64,000 nucleotides of DNA from Suillus spraguei (lineage: Eukaryota > Basidiomycota > Agaricomycetes > Boletales > Suillaceae): the NCBI GenBank assembly GCA_016800925.1, contig JABCPU010000073.1:62001-126000 (forward strand), written 5' to 3'. The position numbers were made by a program, and so were the translations under genes. This document shows positions 1 through 10,960 of the stretch, in pieces. Under the pieces are notes generated by a model. That model ran no database searches. It was not told the origin of the DNA and saw only the letters and a list, made by a program, of their open reading frames with translations. How positions within the stretch are numbered: position 1 is the stretch's first letter; the number at the start of each line of letters is the position of its first letter.

Positions 1-213
1 TTGCTGACACTTACTTAGATACGGCTTACTTATATCCTAACACGTACTAACTTCAAGTTTGAGACACATGTGTTTTATACACCTGGGATACACACACATA
101 GACTGTTACTTTTCTATTTACACAGGACATTTACCAAAGGACCGAGTTCAAGACAATAAATAGAAATAATAGAGCAATAAATTAAAGCGAGTGTCAGGAG
201 TCACTCGCGCTGT

Positions 214-1767
214 TTATTCTGGGAATGCGAGCGACCGCACGGCTTCAATCCAGGCCGCTGCAGCGTCGGGGAACTTGGTATCACACGAAAGGTTAGCAAC
301 ATTCGTCTGGAAAAGTTAACTTAGCTCACCTCCCACACCATAACGCCAGCATCTGGAAATTATGGTTAGCCCCTGCTGAACAGCACGTGGGATATTGGAC
401 GCACCCCATCCTTGTTCATAGGCCATGTCCACACACTGGGCGAGTAGGGTAGTGTTCATATAACCATTGGTCGCGTCCGCAGTGGTAGCTGGCTTGCCGA
501 TCACCAACTTGTCTAAAGATACTCCTGCTTCTGCAATCTGGAAGAGTGAGGTATTTGGCCACGTCGTAGATGATTCCGTAAGGAGCCCAGTACACGTTGT
601 GTACTCAGTTGTGCCCTCTATTATAGCTAGTTAATAATGAATACGGAGACAGGACTGCGTGACTCACGATTGTAGAACTGTATAAAACAGGAATATCCTT
701 ATTGGCATCATGAAATTACCCATTGACGAAAAATAATACTTGCCTGAACATTGTACTATAAGGCAGAGAATGAGCCCATGAAAAATACAGTGATTTTCGC
801 ACTTACCCAATCAATTAACGATCCAACATTCATGTTGACCGTCAAATAAGCACCGCTAGTGTACTGCGTAGAGAACCTATAAACAAGGAGATAAATCCGG
901 GCGACTTGCATAAATACTATTGGTCCAAATACCATGGAGCAACGGCTAGATGAAGACAAGGAACTTAGTCATGTTCAACACCGGATTTTGAGGCAGACTC
1001 ACGTGCGTGGGTTAAAATGTATTGACCTGCAGCATGTTGTCAGTACATTCTTGTCACTCATAATGGAACTAGGAACATACCTTGCGGAAGCCCTTCACGG
1101 AGGGTTTCGGTGAAAGTGGTCAACCAATCTTCTGCAGATCCATTCTCAGCATTCATGGCGTCGAAATCCTGTTGCAGTGCTAGTATTCAGTCGTGGACTA
1201 GTGCATGTCAAGAGAAACTCACTTCGTAGTCAATATCAACACCGTCAAGATTATATTCCAACACAAAGGCCGTAAGGTTATTGGCGACGGTCACAGGATC
1301 ATAACCATCAGTCGTAGGCGCATCAGTGGACCCGAAAGCAGATACAATAAGAGAAATCCCGGCATCATGGTATGATGTCAAGTAAGATGCTCGTGTGGCG
1401 TTGTCCAACAATGTCCATTCATCAGCTTGATCGACTGGGCCAGATGTAAGCCAGAACGAGAGGGCACTGAAGAAAGTTAGACCGCGAAACACTCATATTT
1501 GTCTTCAAGGCTCACAAGACATTATACCCCTGATTCCCGAATAGCAATCAATATACGCTAATAAAGTCATTGACGAGTACATACTGTGACCTCGCTGACC
1601 GCAGGAGGACCGGTTTCACCGTCGACCCACTCGTCACTGTAAATAACGAAGTAAGGGGCTGCAGGTGCTGCACGAGCTGAAAGTGCCGTGCCCACAAGAG
1701 GCGTAGACAACACGCCGCTGATGGCTGCGAAGACGCTGAGAAGACTCGAGAGCATGAAAGACACCAT
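214..1767 (-). CDS. GH18 family chitinase-like secreted protein, 12 exons
   Basis: Predicted secreted glycoside hydrolase family 18 protein (chitin or related N-acetylglucosamine glycans). The start is followed by a hydrophobic signal peptide (MVSFMLSSLLSVFAAISG). The GH18 catalytic motif DGVDIDYE is intact, with the acid/base Glu at the end of exon 3. Following reading frame and splice sites gives exons 1585-1767, 1516-1529, 1223-1466, 1081-1168, 1003-1026, 933-945, 807-876, 744-755, 668-677, 405-617, 330-352 and 214-306. They sum to 987 nt (328 residues) with no stop and give family-like junctions such as GYNVFALSFWL, THAPVAPWFS and DWYNVQFYNQGTTEY. Six exons are 24 nt or shorter, and the intron after 744-755 has a GC donor (CAG/GCAAGT). 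Family membership is firm; enzymatic activity is inferred. Confidence 0.85.
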
Positions 1768-3411
1768 GATGAGGCTGGGGTAGAATATGAGCTACCGGTA
1801 GGCATTTATACCTTTCACCAAGACCTCATTCCAGGGTTACGACCTTCAATGGCACATGGTCCAGAGACCCTATATTGCTAATAAAAGCAGTCGGTGTCAG
1901 CATCAGAACAAAAAACAGGGTGGTGGCTGCATGCTGCATGGAGTACCGTCAGACTAATTGGCGATAAAGTTAGACTCCTGTTGGCGGGAGGCGCGACTCA
2001 AAATAATTACCAGCAACATCACCCTTTGTCCCCCAAGGTTCCCAAGACTAAAGATGGATGAGACGGGGGATCTCCGTATTGGGAATACAGTCGCTCTATG
2101 TCAAGGTCGTACGAGTGGTGAGCATGCGGATTCAGAAAGATATGAGAGGGTATCAGGTACGAGAATAATAAATGTAGCACATGCGCTCGAGAGACATCCG
2201 AGGTTGCATATTATTGAGCAAGGACTATTGCTCAGAAGCACAGATTTGGAACGCTGGAATTGAATGAGTTTGCATGTGGAAGCTATCCGTGGCGAGTGTA
2301 ATAGATGGGATAAACTGAGGAAATCGGGGTAAACGGCGGGACCCCCTGGAATATCTTGACGAGGGATTTTAACAGCGGACATTCGGTGGGAAAGCTTGAA
2401 TGCAAGCTATGAAGTTAGAGGTTAACTTGGCGTTCTGAGTAGACACAATCAAAACGTCATAGACCACCTCTACCGTTGAGACCTTAGACATACGCTGAGT
2501 TTGCACTACATGATATTTCAGCGATCGTCCATACCTCAGACTACAAGATCCCTTGCATGCATATTAGCGTGCAAAGGGGACAAATGCCAGCAGCAAGACA
2601 CGCGTTGAACGATCGTTGCGTGTGACTCTGCCCTCTAAGGGGGATTCTCAGCAGTTCTGCAATAAAGGTAGGTTTTAGAAATGTGAAAAGAGGGAGTGTG
2701 TGAGAGCTCACAAGGGCATAATAAGACTTTGCACCAGATGGTACTAGCTGGTAACTTGAGCTGTACCTCAATTCTGAAAAGGGGGGGTAGCTGACACAAG
2801 AAAAAATGCGAAAAGGTGTAGGCTAGGTTTCTAAGCCAATCAGATACATGCAGTCCGTTGCACATGCACATACGCTTAGCCAGACCCCATGGACCGTCAA
2901 AGGTGACATGTGAAGCTTTGAAATATCAGCACCTGATAAGACAAACCAAAGGCACTTACTGCAACAATCTTAGCCTCTGCTGGTAATGTATGCAGCCCCT
3001 GTATAATAATCTGCACAAACTTCGATAATTCGCAACTTGCATGAGTCATCGTCAAAGTGGGCCAGAGCAAATGTATATATCCCGTCCCGGCTCCGTTCTG
3101 TACTCAACCAGGTGGATTTTTCTCCACCTTCGACCGATATTTCTGGACGTGTTCTGGAAAACTCCTTGAAGATCCGCTCAAAGTTCAAGCGCTCAAAGCC
3201 GAGGCAATATTTTGAGTTTTGAAATGTCCAACAAGGTGACGACCAGAAATGGGGAAGAACGTGTAAACTACGTTCATATGTTAAGCACTGGTGTAGGGTA
3301 TAGAGAAATTTGACATGGGAGCATCTGGGTCCCCCAGGCTTGTATGCGAAACAAACACATATGTGCATAAGGATTTGGCAGCGTGAAGCAAGTTGTCTCT
3401 GATTACGGCAT
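1285..3411. repeat. Tandem segmental duplication, copy A
   Basis: Diverged direct duplicate of 3895-6670. Matching landmarks in the same order are the GH18 5' half, the block around 1930-2100 (matches 4590-4750, including the shared gcgataaagttaga), the block around 2640-2830 (matches 5450-6100) and the NTF2-like gene (2970-3411 against 6224-6670). Between the GH18 start and the NTF2-like gene (about 1770-2970) no convincing coding exon is seen; short open frames there are not supported by either copy. Confidence 0.75.
2970..3411 (-). pseudogene. Decayed NTF2/SnoaL-like gene (copy A)
   Basis: Counterpart of the intact gene at 6224-6670. The start codon and the segment coding NLLHAAKSLC are still recognisable, but one base is missing just after the ATG (about 3400-3405), so the frame hits TAA at codon 3. 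Further on, indels near 3300-3350 and 3200 split the homologous segments (YERSLHVLPHFW, FERLNFERIF, TWLSTERSRDGIYTF, YYTGAAYITSRG) among frames. It is therefore non-functional unless a different start is used. Confidence 0.75.
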
Positions 3412-3894
3412 TGAGTTGGTGGCATACGTACTTTTTTGAAAAATTCAGATTGCTTTACCGCAACTTTTTCATCCAAATTAGGCAATGTGATGTGACACTT
3501 TTCCGCGCCCTCGACCGCATTTGGATGCAAAGCCGCCGAGTTTTTCAAACCCAGCTTCGAGAGTCGCCAAAAAATCGGCCTGGACTGAGCGTTAGCTCGG
3601 GGTGAGATGCAAGGCAAGTGGAGCCACTTAAGCCGGGGGGCGGGATACCTGCTCACAAATACCACCTTATCGAATGACTGTTCGAGTAGTTTCGAAAACA
3701 AAATATGTATCGATACTTCATATTAAAGAATGCTCGATTAAAAAGGAACTACGGAGTGTGAGACTGCGGTGCGAAATTTAAAGGAAGTGGTGGGTGAGTC
3801 GGTCTAAAGAAAAACTGTAGGTGCGAGTGAGAACGTGCGAGGTACAGCGAACTCGACCGTGACGTCGTGGTAGAGAGAGAAACGAATGCGGGAA

Positions 3895-4404
3895 GCGGGC
3901 AGCACATTCGCCCGCGAGATTATTGGCGACAATCGTATGACCATATCCGTCAGTCGTGGGCGCATCCGAAAATGGATACAATAAGAGAAATCCCGGCATC
4001 ATGGTATGATGTCAATATAGATGTTCGTGTGGCATTGCATTGTCAAGCGATACCCACTCTTCAACTTGATCTGCTGGGTGAGAGATAAGGGTGCACTAAA
4101 GAAAGTCAGACTGAGAAACACTACAACATGGTTGTCCCTAAGGCTTGCGAGACGTTATACCCCTTATTCCCAGATAACAGAGCTTGAAGCAATCAATATG
4201 TGTTAATAAATCTTTGGCGAATACATACTTTGATGCTGCTAGCAGCTGGAGTGTCGGTCTCATCGGAGGCCCAGCTGTCGCTGTAAATGATAAAGTGAGG
4301 AGCTGCAGGTATTGCACGAGCTGAAGGTGCTATGGCCACAAAAGACATATGCTGCCAATGGCTGCGAAGGGGCTGAGAAGACTCGAGAGTGTGAAAAATA
4401 TCAT
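3895..4404 (-). pseudogene. Truncated GH18 pseudogene (copy B)
   Basis: Matches the 5' half of the intact GH18 gene (1285-1767). The start codon region (4402-4404), the signal-peptide coding stretch, the SDEWVDGETG-like segment near 4260 and the SDAPTTDGY segment near 3950 are all recognisable. A shift in the signal-peptide exon produces a stop after about 23 codons (LLWP then TAG). Everything downstream of the SDAPTTDGY segment, including the DxDxE catalytic motif, is missing. Confidence 0.75.
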
Positions 4405-6223
4405 GATGAGCAACGTGAGGTAGAAACGAAGCAGAATATTATCCATCGATAGAAATGTATACTAAACCTCATTCGAGGGTTAGTGTATCACGATATAACC
4501 TTCGATGGCGCATGCATAGAGGCCCCGTCCTGCTGCAGAAGAAGAGGTTGCTAGGATCAGGACGGAAAAAAATAGGATGACGGCTGGATGCTGCACAGAA
4601 TGTCGCCAGACAATTTGCGATAAAGTTAGACCCCCTGTTAACGAACGCATGACGAGATACAAAATCGTTACCAGCGGGATCAATCCATTGCTTCCAAGGT
4701 TCCCAAGACCAAAGATGGGTCAGACGCAGGTTCTCCGTCTTGGGAATTTCCAATCGGTTGATGTTGAAAGTCGTTAGAGAGGTGAACATGATAGGCATGG
4801 GCATTCAGAAAAATATTCGACGTGTCAGGTGCATGCCAGAATCGCCAAATTCTCTGTGCTTGAGAGGTATCAAGTCTGAGGTTGTATGTGATGGAGCAAG
4901 AAGGATGATACTAACGAAGGTTATCGCTTGGAAGTACGGATTTGGAATACCAAAATTGAATGAGCGTGCATGTGGATGCAATACGTGCGATACGGTTAGT
5001 GCTAGTGAACGTTAACAGAGGAGCTTTGAGCGGAATAGATTCCGGCCACCCTTGACCACAAGATATCGAGTTATATGATGACGTTATGGGATGACAGAAG
5101 CATACTATGTAGGTCGCCTCTATTTTTGGGACCTCGACATATTTTAACGATCATGTGTACTTCATAATAGCACTTCCGTACACCACGTGTGCGCCCTCGG
5201 TAGTGGCTGTATCAGCGCCTAGTGGTCAATGTGTCTCGGTAAAAACGATACAACTTGAAATTTCAAGGGAGTGGCTCACTATAAGTTACTGTCGACATAG
5301 TTTTGGATTACAGATGGGCTGTCGAAAAGTATTAGCATGGTTTGACGCTCTACCTAGAGATCCTCTGCGGTATACATGCATATGGCTGGTCGACTAGAAA
5401 AAGCGACAGTCGAACGGATCGTCGTGTGTGACTTTCTTCTCTTGCTATAAAAGGGTTTCTTGGTAGTTCTGCCACAAAATAGATTTTAGGAATGTGAATT
5501 CGCCATGGCCCCCCCGGGTATCCCAGAACCTTTTTTTTTTTCTTTCTAAAAGGGCCTTCATACATTTATGATACAACATTGCTCTGTTATACAACTCAAG
5601 ATCATAACTACGCGGGAAGTGTGTTCAGACAAGCAACTTGTCATTGCGCAACAGGTCAATACCTCCAGGATACTGTCTCAACGCCAATAGGAGCATTGAG
5701 CAACTTCCAATAACTCAAAGTACTTGAGTAGAACGCATGATGACACTACAGAGGTCCCATCGTCAGGGAGCTCTTTATCGGAAACCACGAGCAAAGCGGG
5801 AGGAACAGATGACGAAGCACCCAACGTTGTTGGACCAGAAGCCATGATATGAAAAGTGTTTGAGGAAAGAATTCCAACAGCGCATGGGAGGGGAACAGGG
5901 AAATGGACGTTTGATGACTAAGGGCATCCTGCGTGATCATACGACAGAAAATTCTTACTTCAATTAAATTTCCCATACCCTCGAAACAAAGCAAAAGGGC
6001 TTAGTAAAATTTAAAGGGCACAATATAAATTTTGGGACTGCTGGATAGTACTAGCTGATGCCATATTTCGATTATCTGAGGAAGTGACACGAAGCGAAAA
6101 AGGTGCACAATAACAGCAGGTTTTGCTGATCGGAAGTGGTTGGCCACGAGATCCCATGGGCACACAGTGCGTCATGAGAAACTTTTTGAAACTCTCAGCG
6201 CCCGATTACACTCACCTGCAATC

Positions 6224-6670
6224 TTAGCTTGTGCCCAGCTGACCTTTGCTGGCAAGGTATGCAGCTCCTGTATCTGCCCAAACCTGATAATCTGTAACCT
6301 TGCAATCGTCGTCAAAGTCCAGCACATATGTAAATATCTCGTCCCAGCTCTGCTCTGTACTCAACCAGGTGAATCTTGCTCTACCCTTCACCGAAACTTT
6401 CTGGACTTCTACATCAACGATATACTCTGAAAACTCCATTCTCTCAAAAATCAAGACTGAGGCTATGCTTTTGAAGTAATCTCGTACTCCATCGTGTCCG
6501 ACGAAGTGACGACCCAGAAATGGAGCAAGAATAGGTAAACCATGTTCATATGCTACGCACTGGTGTGTCACAGAAAAATGCGTCATGAGAGTGTCTGGGT
6601 CTTTCTGGGATGCAAAATCATTGCATAAGGATTTGGCAGCGTGAAGCAAGTTGTCTCTGGTTATGGGCAT
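6224..6670 (-). CDS. NTF2/SnoaL-like protein
   Basis: Single-exon frame of 148 residues with the cone-barrel look of the NTF2-like superfamily: an N-terminal helix (DNLLHAAKSLCNDFASQ), the loop PDTLMTHFSV, GRHFVGHDGVRDYFKSIAS, then alternating strands ending in DDCKVTDYQVWADTGAAYLA. Fungal proteins of this kind are small polyketide-cyclase-like or ligand-binding proteins of mostly unknown role; no substrate can be named. It is the intact partner of the frameshifted copy at 2970-3411. It is divergent from the gene at 6850. Confidence 0.65.
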   Translation of the reverse strand: MPITRDNLLHAAKSLCNDFASQKDPDTLMTHFSVTHQCVAYEHGLPILAPFLGRHFVGHDGVRDYFKSIASVLIFERMEFSEYIVDVEVQKVSVKGRARFTWLSTEQSWDEIFTYVLDFDDDCKVTDYQVWADTGAAYLASKGQLGTS

Positions 6671-6849
6671 CGTATTATATAGATAGTGGTCAAAGCCAGG
6701 CTTAAAGTTTAATGTTAACGTTAGTGGTTGGAGTAACGCTGCTTAGTAAAGACGGCGAGCCTCAAACTCACGGACACGTGAATTCGTACGACGGAGGTCC
6801 CTTTCTTTCGTCTTCATTCACCTTTTATGAGCCTCACTGGTCCTCTAAT

Positions 6850-7726
6850 ATGCCGGGCGACTCGCTTATACCAGTGCCAGAGGAGGTTTTGTGGCGCCCT
6901 AGAAGCAAACGCAGCAGCATCCTCTCGTGAGCAGACTACATAGCGTACTTGGGACCTTATGGTCAGGGTGACTAATGATTAACGAACATCAGGAATGATG
7001 CACAGCATACTTGCAGTCGCGACATAGAGGAAGTAGTAAAGCGTACATCAAAGCGGATACTGCAGTACGAAAGTCAGATGCAGGAACTCAGCGTCAGTTT
7101 CTCCAAGTGTCCTTAATGTATTGACACTTCCACTTGCCTTTAGACCAAGCTTGCAGAGGGCTTGAGCAATTTCGAGCTATGGACAGCTTGATGCAGGGCT
7201 CTCTTGATGAACTGAAGGTCAGCAATTGCCTTGTTTCTAACTGTGACTGTGAAATCAATAACTTGAATCACCGAGCAGAGAGATACACAGTATGCTAAGC
7301 ATGCACTTAAAGAACATATACCGTGTATCCATGAGGACCTTGACAACTCTCTTATCTCCCTCGAAGAATTGTCACATACACTTCCACAAATTCAATCACA
7401 TGTGACTGAAATACGACGTATATACGATTCTGGTCAAAAGAAAGTAAGAGATTGTGGCGCCTTCCCATCAAAGATTTGACTCATCAGGAAGGACAGGCCA
7501 AGAATCTCGTCACAGACCTTAATTGGTTGAACACTGAGTGGCATGAGCGTTGGCGAGTTATCATCTTCACGAATCACTCCCCAGTTTCGAGTGGTGGACT
7601 GCCACAATGCGCATCTTGTTTGCTGCAACTTTCATAATATTTGTATGGATTACTTGGGTGGCAATTGTGGGTGCCTATACAGCTCACAGACAAAGGCTTG
7701 TCTGGGGAGAGAGGCTGATGTCTTAG
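6850..7726 (+). CDS. Small coiled-coil, C-terminally membrane-anchored protein
   Basis: No single long open frame marks this gene. Six exons join in phase with good splice sites: 6850-6926, 6993-7106, 7157-7217, 7291-7443, 7488-7537 and 7585-7726 (597 nt, 198 residues). The product starts MPGDSLIPVPEEVLWRP, continues with amphipathic, coiled-coil-like segments (SRDIEEVVKRTSKRILQYES; LISLEELSHTLPQIQSHV), and ends with one transmembrane helix (ILFAATFIIFVWITWVAIVG) and a short basic tail ending LVWGERLMS. Intron 1 has a textbook branch site (CTAATG). An upstream in-frame ATG at 6712 is possible but its extension looks non-coding. The topology suggests a tail-anchored organelle protein. I do not recognise the family. 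Confidence 0.6.
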
Positions 7727-7853
7727 ATTCACGCTTTTCTCCCCCTCCTAATTATAAGTAAAAATACTCATTGCTACACCCGTCTCTTTTGGTGATATGA
7801 TGATCTGCAGCGTTGTATGTACAACAGCATATATTTAGGTTGTAAATCTCTTC

Positions 7854-8952
7854 CTACGAATCCAAGGGTCTCCTGACCCAAAACAAATAGTTGCATTCCG
7901 CGGCACCCCAGGGCGTAGAAGAACGGGACATCAACTTCCATTCTCCGTTCCATGGAATATATACTATTCCTCGTACTTCCGCTTCCGATCGTGTAGGTAG
8001 ACCATGAGCATACGTACGTGTTATCCACGGTCTGGGAGATGCACCGGAGGTTATATGACCAGAGTCTGTTGGATAACTGGAGGAGGAAGGCAAGGACCGA
8101 TAGGTTTGGAAGAACGATATAAGCTCGGAAGGGTTAATGAACTTTGAGTACGTGTGGGTCCCCACGGCTACCTTGCGGAGGACGTATTCGGCGGTAAAAA
8201 TTGTAAGGAAATAGGAGAGTGGCGTCCTTGCAATCGTGGAAAGGAAAAGATGGCCTCCAGGCTGATGTCAAGCAACAGTTATGCCTGTATCCAACTAGGG
8301 TGCCCAGAATGAGACTTACCTTCACCAACTGAGCACAAGCAGACAGGAACGCCACTGGGTTATCTACGTGTTCAATGACCTCCATCGAGCATACGACGTC
8401 GAACCGTTTGGGCTCTTTGGCAAGCTGTTCTGCAGAAGTATGACGGTATTCCAATGAAGACAGCTGAGGATCACCACTAGCATGTGTCGAAGCTATCCCA
8501 ATGTTGGATTCAGATGCATCGATGCCAAGAGTTCGTGCCCCCAGCCTGGTAAGACTCTGGATCACACAATGGTTCTATTCGATAAGTTATATTGGGCGAT
8601 GAAGCTGATGGCGAACCTCTGAGAGCAAACCGCCTCCACAACCCACATCCAACACGTCCATACCAGTCAGCACCGCGCATTTAGACTCCAACTCTCTCCT
8701 TGCATCCTCTCCTTTGTTTTCGTACGTGGCGTCAAGGAGTTTTTCCCGGATATAGCGCACCCTTACAGGGTTTAATCGATGCAACAACGAAAACTCCCCT
8801 TGCTCATTCCACCATAGTGAGGAAAGCCGAGAAAAATGGGCAATCTCAGCTGCATTGACAGTCGAGGAAGATGCTGCCGCCGACTGGAAACATCGAGTGT
8901 TTTGGCAAAAGCGCAAGAGCCGCGTCGTCGGTCGGACGGCCGCAGTCAACAT
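7854..8952 (-). CDS. COQ3: Ubiquinone biosynthesis O-methyltransferase COQ3, mitochondrial
   Basis: SAM-dependent O-methyltransferase of coenzyme Q synthesis, acting on the mitochondrial inner-membrane side. The N-terminus is Arg-rich and acid-free (MLTAAVRPTTRLLRFCQNTR), as in a matrix presequence. FSRLSSLWWNEQGEFSLLH and the SAM motif I VLDVGCGGGLLSE are diagnostic of COQ3/UbiG, followed by VVCSMEVIEHVDNP and RTYAHGLPTRSEAEVRGI. Exons are 8618-8952 (boundary within one base), 8320-8556 and 7854-8261. The last exon probably contains a 66-nt in-frame intron, whose removal gives FFQTYRPWITRTY. Start codons of COQ3 and FLX1 are 132 bp apart. Confidence 0.9.
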
Positions 8953-9084
8953 GGAAGACTTGTCTGACTGTCGGAATTGTTTGAGTTCGGGAGCAATAAA
9001 AACTTACTATTGACGCCATCGGTTAACCAGTGATCCGACAGTCTCGAGCTTCATCTCAGCAGCTGACGGTGCAGTCACAGCTGC
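8953..9084. promoter_or_regulatory. Shared divergent promoter COQ3 / FLX1
   Basis: Only 132 bp separate the two start codons, so both 5' UTRs and promoters must lie in this stretch. No TATA box is evident. Both products are mitochondrial. Confidence 0.6.
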
Positions 9085-10378
9085 ATGTCTCTACATCAGC
9101 CAAGCTTCTTTCCGACAACTGCACTGGTATGTTTCAATCCACCACTCTTTATTTATTTCTGCTCAAAGGTCGTAGGACCATGCAGCAGCAGGCCTCGGAG
9201 CAGGCGTTGTCGCCGTCCTATGCATGCACCCTCTTGACCTTCTCAAAGTCAAGCTACAGGTAGCCACAAAAAACCCACACGGTGGGATTGGAAAAGCGAT
9301 ATGGTATTCTTTGCGTGAAATACATGCAAGTGAAGGGTGGAAAGGCCTTTACCGAGGTGTAGGACCGAACATTGCAGGGAACGCCTCGAGTTGGGGACTC
9401 TACTTTCTTTTGTAAGTAACATCTCATCAGTTCCGAAATTTCCTCTCAGGGTACTGATGTGCTTCAGCTACAACATGCTGAAGAAGCGTGCATCAGGAAA
9501 TGATCCGAATTATAGGATGTCTCCTGGAGCATACTTGCTTTGTTCCGCCCAAGCGAGTTCGCCCTTCCATTCCCTTCTGTTTTATGGCGGTTTCTCAATT
9601 TGAAGTTTATCAGGCGCGGTCACAGCTATAATGACCAACCCCATATGGGTTGTGAAAGTGCGTATGTTTACGACGCGTGCCGATTCACCAACGTCATATC
9701 GTGGCCTCTCAGGTACGCTTACCTTCTTGTCTTCGTTTTGGTTTGTTGAATACATCGTGTCATATCAGATGGCATTGCTTCAATATGGAGGCATGAGGGT
9801 TTCTCTGGCCTGTGGAAAGGGACTAGTTTGGCTTTGGTCGGTGTGAGCAACGGCGCGGTGCAGTTCATGGCATACGAAGAGATGAAGCGATGGGGTTTTG
9901 AACGAAAACGAAAACAGTTTGAAAAGGCCGGGAAGGTGATGGGACCGGAGGACGATAAGCTCGTGAGTTTATCACCTTTTTCTTTGCCTCGCATTTAAGA
10001 CATTGGCCAGTCAAACACGTCTTACACAATAATGTCTGGTGCGAGCAAGCTCTGGGCTCTTGCGCTTACTTATCCATACCAAGTCGTTCGTTCTCGAATA
10101 CAGGTGAGACGATTCTTGTTTGTTGCATCACATTTTCATCCCCATTGCAGAACAATGCCACCACTCACATATACCCCGACATACCGACCACCATTAAACG
10201 CACCTGGCAAGGCGAACGGATCCATGGGTTCTATCGTGGGATGGGGACGAATCTCGTGCGCGTTCTTCCTGGAACTTGCATCACTTTTGTTATATACGAG
10301 AACCTTGCATGGTTATTACGAACGTCTGCGGCGCGAAGGGAAGCAAAAAGACGAAACGTGACTACCGAAGAGGATTAA
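9085..10378 (+). CDS. FLX1: Mitochondrial FAD/folate carrier (SLC25A32/FLX1 type)
   Basis: Mitochondrial carrier family protein of the inner membrane, closest in motif to the FAD/folate transporters. Seven exons join in phase: 9085-9126, 9176-9411, 9468-9556, 9614-9712, 9769-9962, 10011-10103 and 10151-10378 (981 nt, 326 residues). All three carrier repeats are present: HPLDLLKVKLQ with EGWKGLYRGVGPN; TNPIWVVKVRMFTT with HEGFSGLWKGTS; TYPYQVVRSRIQ with RIHGFYRGMGTNLVRVLPG. Replacement of the usual PxD/E by NPIW in repeat 2 and YPYQ in repeat 3 is typical of FLX1/SLC25A32. FAD import supports matrix flavoenzymes, including a ubiquinone-synthesis monooxygenase, so pairing with COQ3 makes sense. 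Confidence 0.92.
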
Positions 10379-10960
10379 ATTCATAAAATTATGTCAGCTA
10401 ATAAATAGCATACTGCCCTCGCCGCGAGTCGTGGTTGTCGTTACTCATTCAGCTAATGATCAAGGAAGGCCACGGTGGCCCGGCACATTTCGAAACAATA
10501 CTATTCACAATCCTGGAGTCCGATTACTGCTAACACGATGGCTAGACGTGTGCGGCGTAGCCAGGCGGGTTAGAACGATGCATTCGTGACACAAATACTA
10601 TGTGCGTAGACGTTACCCAGTTATGCGTGCCCTTTACCTTAAAACTTGCACCGAAACCCTTGTGGAGGAACCGTCCTTGTACTATCCGAGTCACTGGTAG
10701 GCGAATTCGGCTTTTCAAGCTTCAAGTGTAGAACGTTATCGACTCCCTGTGACATATTCTACACCATTCAACGACCATGTCCCGAGTCTGTAGCAGTGTC
10801 AGCTTGCCGATCCCCTTGACAAGACAGTAGAAAATAGGGTGCATGGTCTAGTGATAAGCGATAGTACGGTAGGCATAAAAATCAGTTTCTGCACGCATGT
10901 TGTATGAGTATGCGATAATTACAAGAGATAATATACACCGTGTTCATGATCCTTTATGCC
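10379..10960. other. Convergent intergenic region, no gene seen
   Basis: 3' flanks of FLX1 and of the CID-domain gene. No open frame with splice support, RNA gene or repeat was found. Confidence 0.5.

Larger units (their letters stand above)
3895..6670. repeat. Tandem segmental duplication, copy B
   Basis: Second copy of the unit described at 1285-3411. It carries roughly 490 bp with no counterpart in copy A (about 5505-6015), including a T-run near 5530. The stretch from 4440 to 6220 holds no supported gene. Confidence 0.7.

Noticed and set aside
1958..2263. 101-residue plus-strand frame
   Set aside because: Lies in the duplicated non-coding spacer; the matching stretch in copy B (4577-5015) is open in a different pattern, so no coding conservation.
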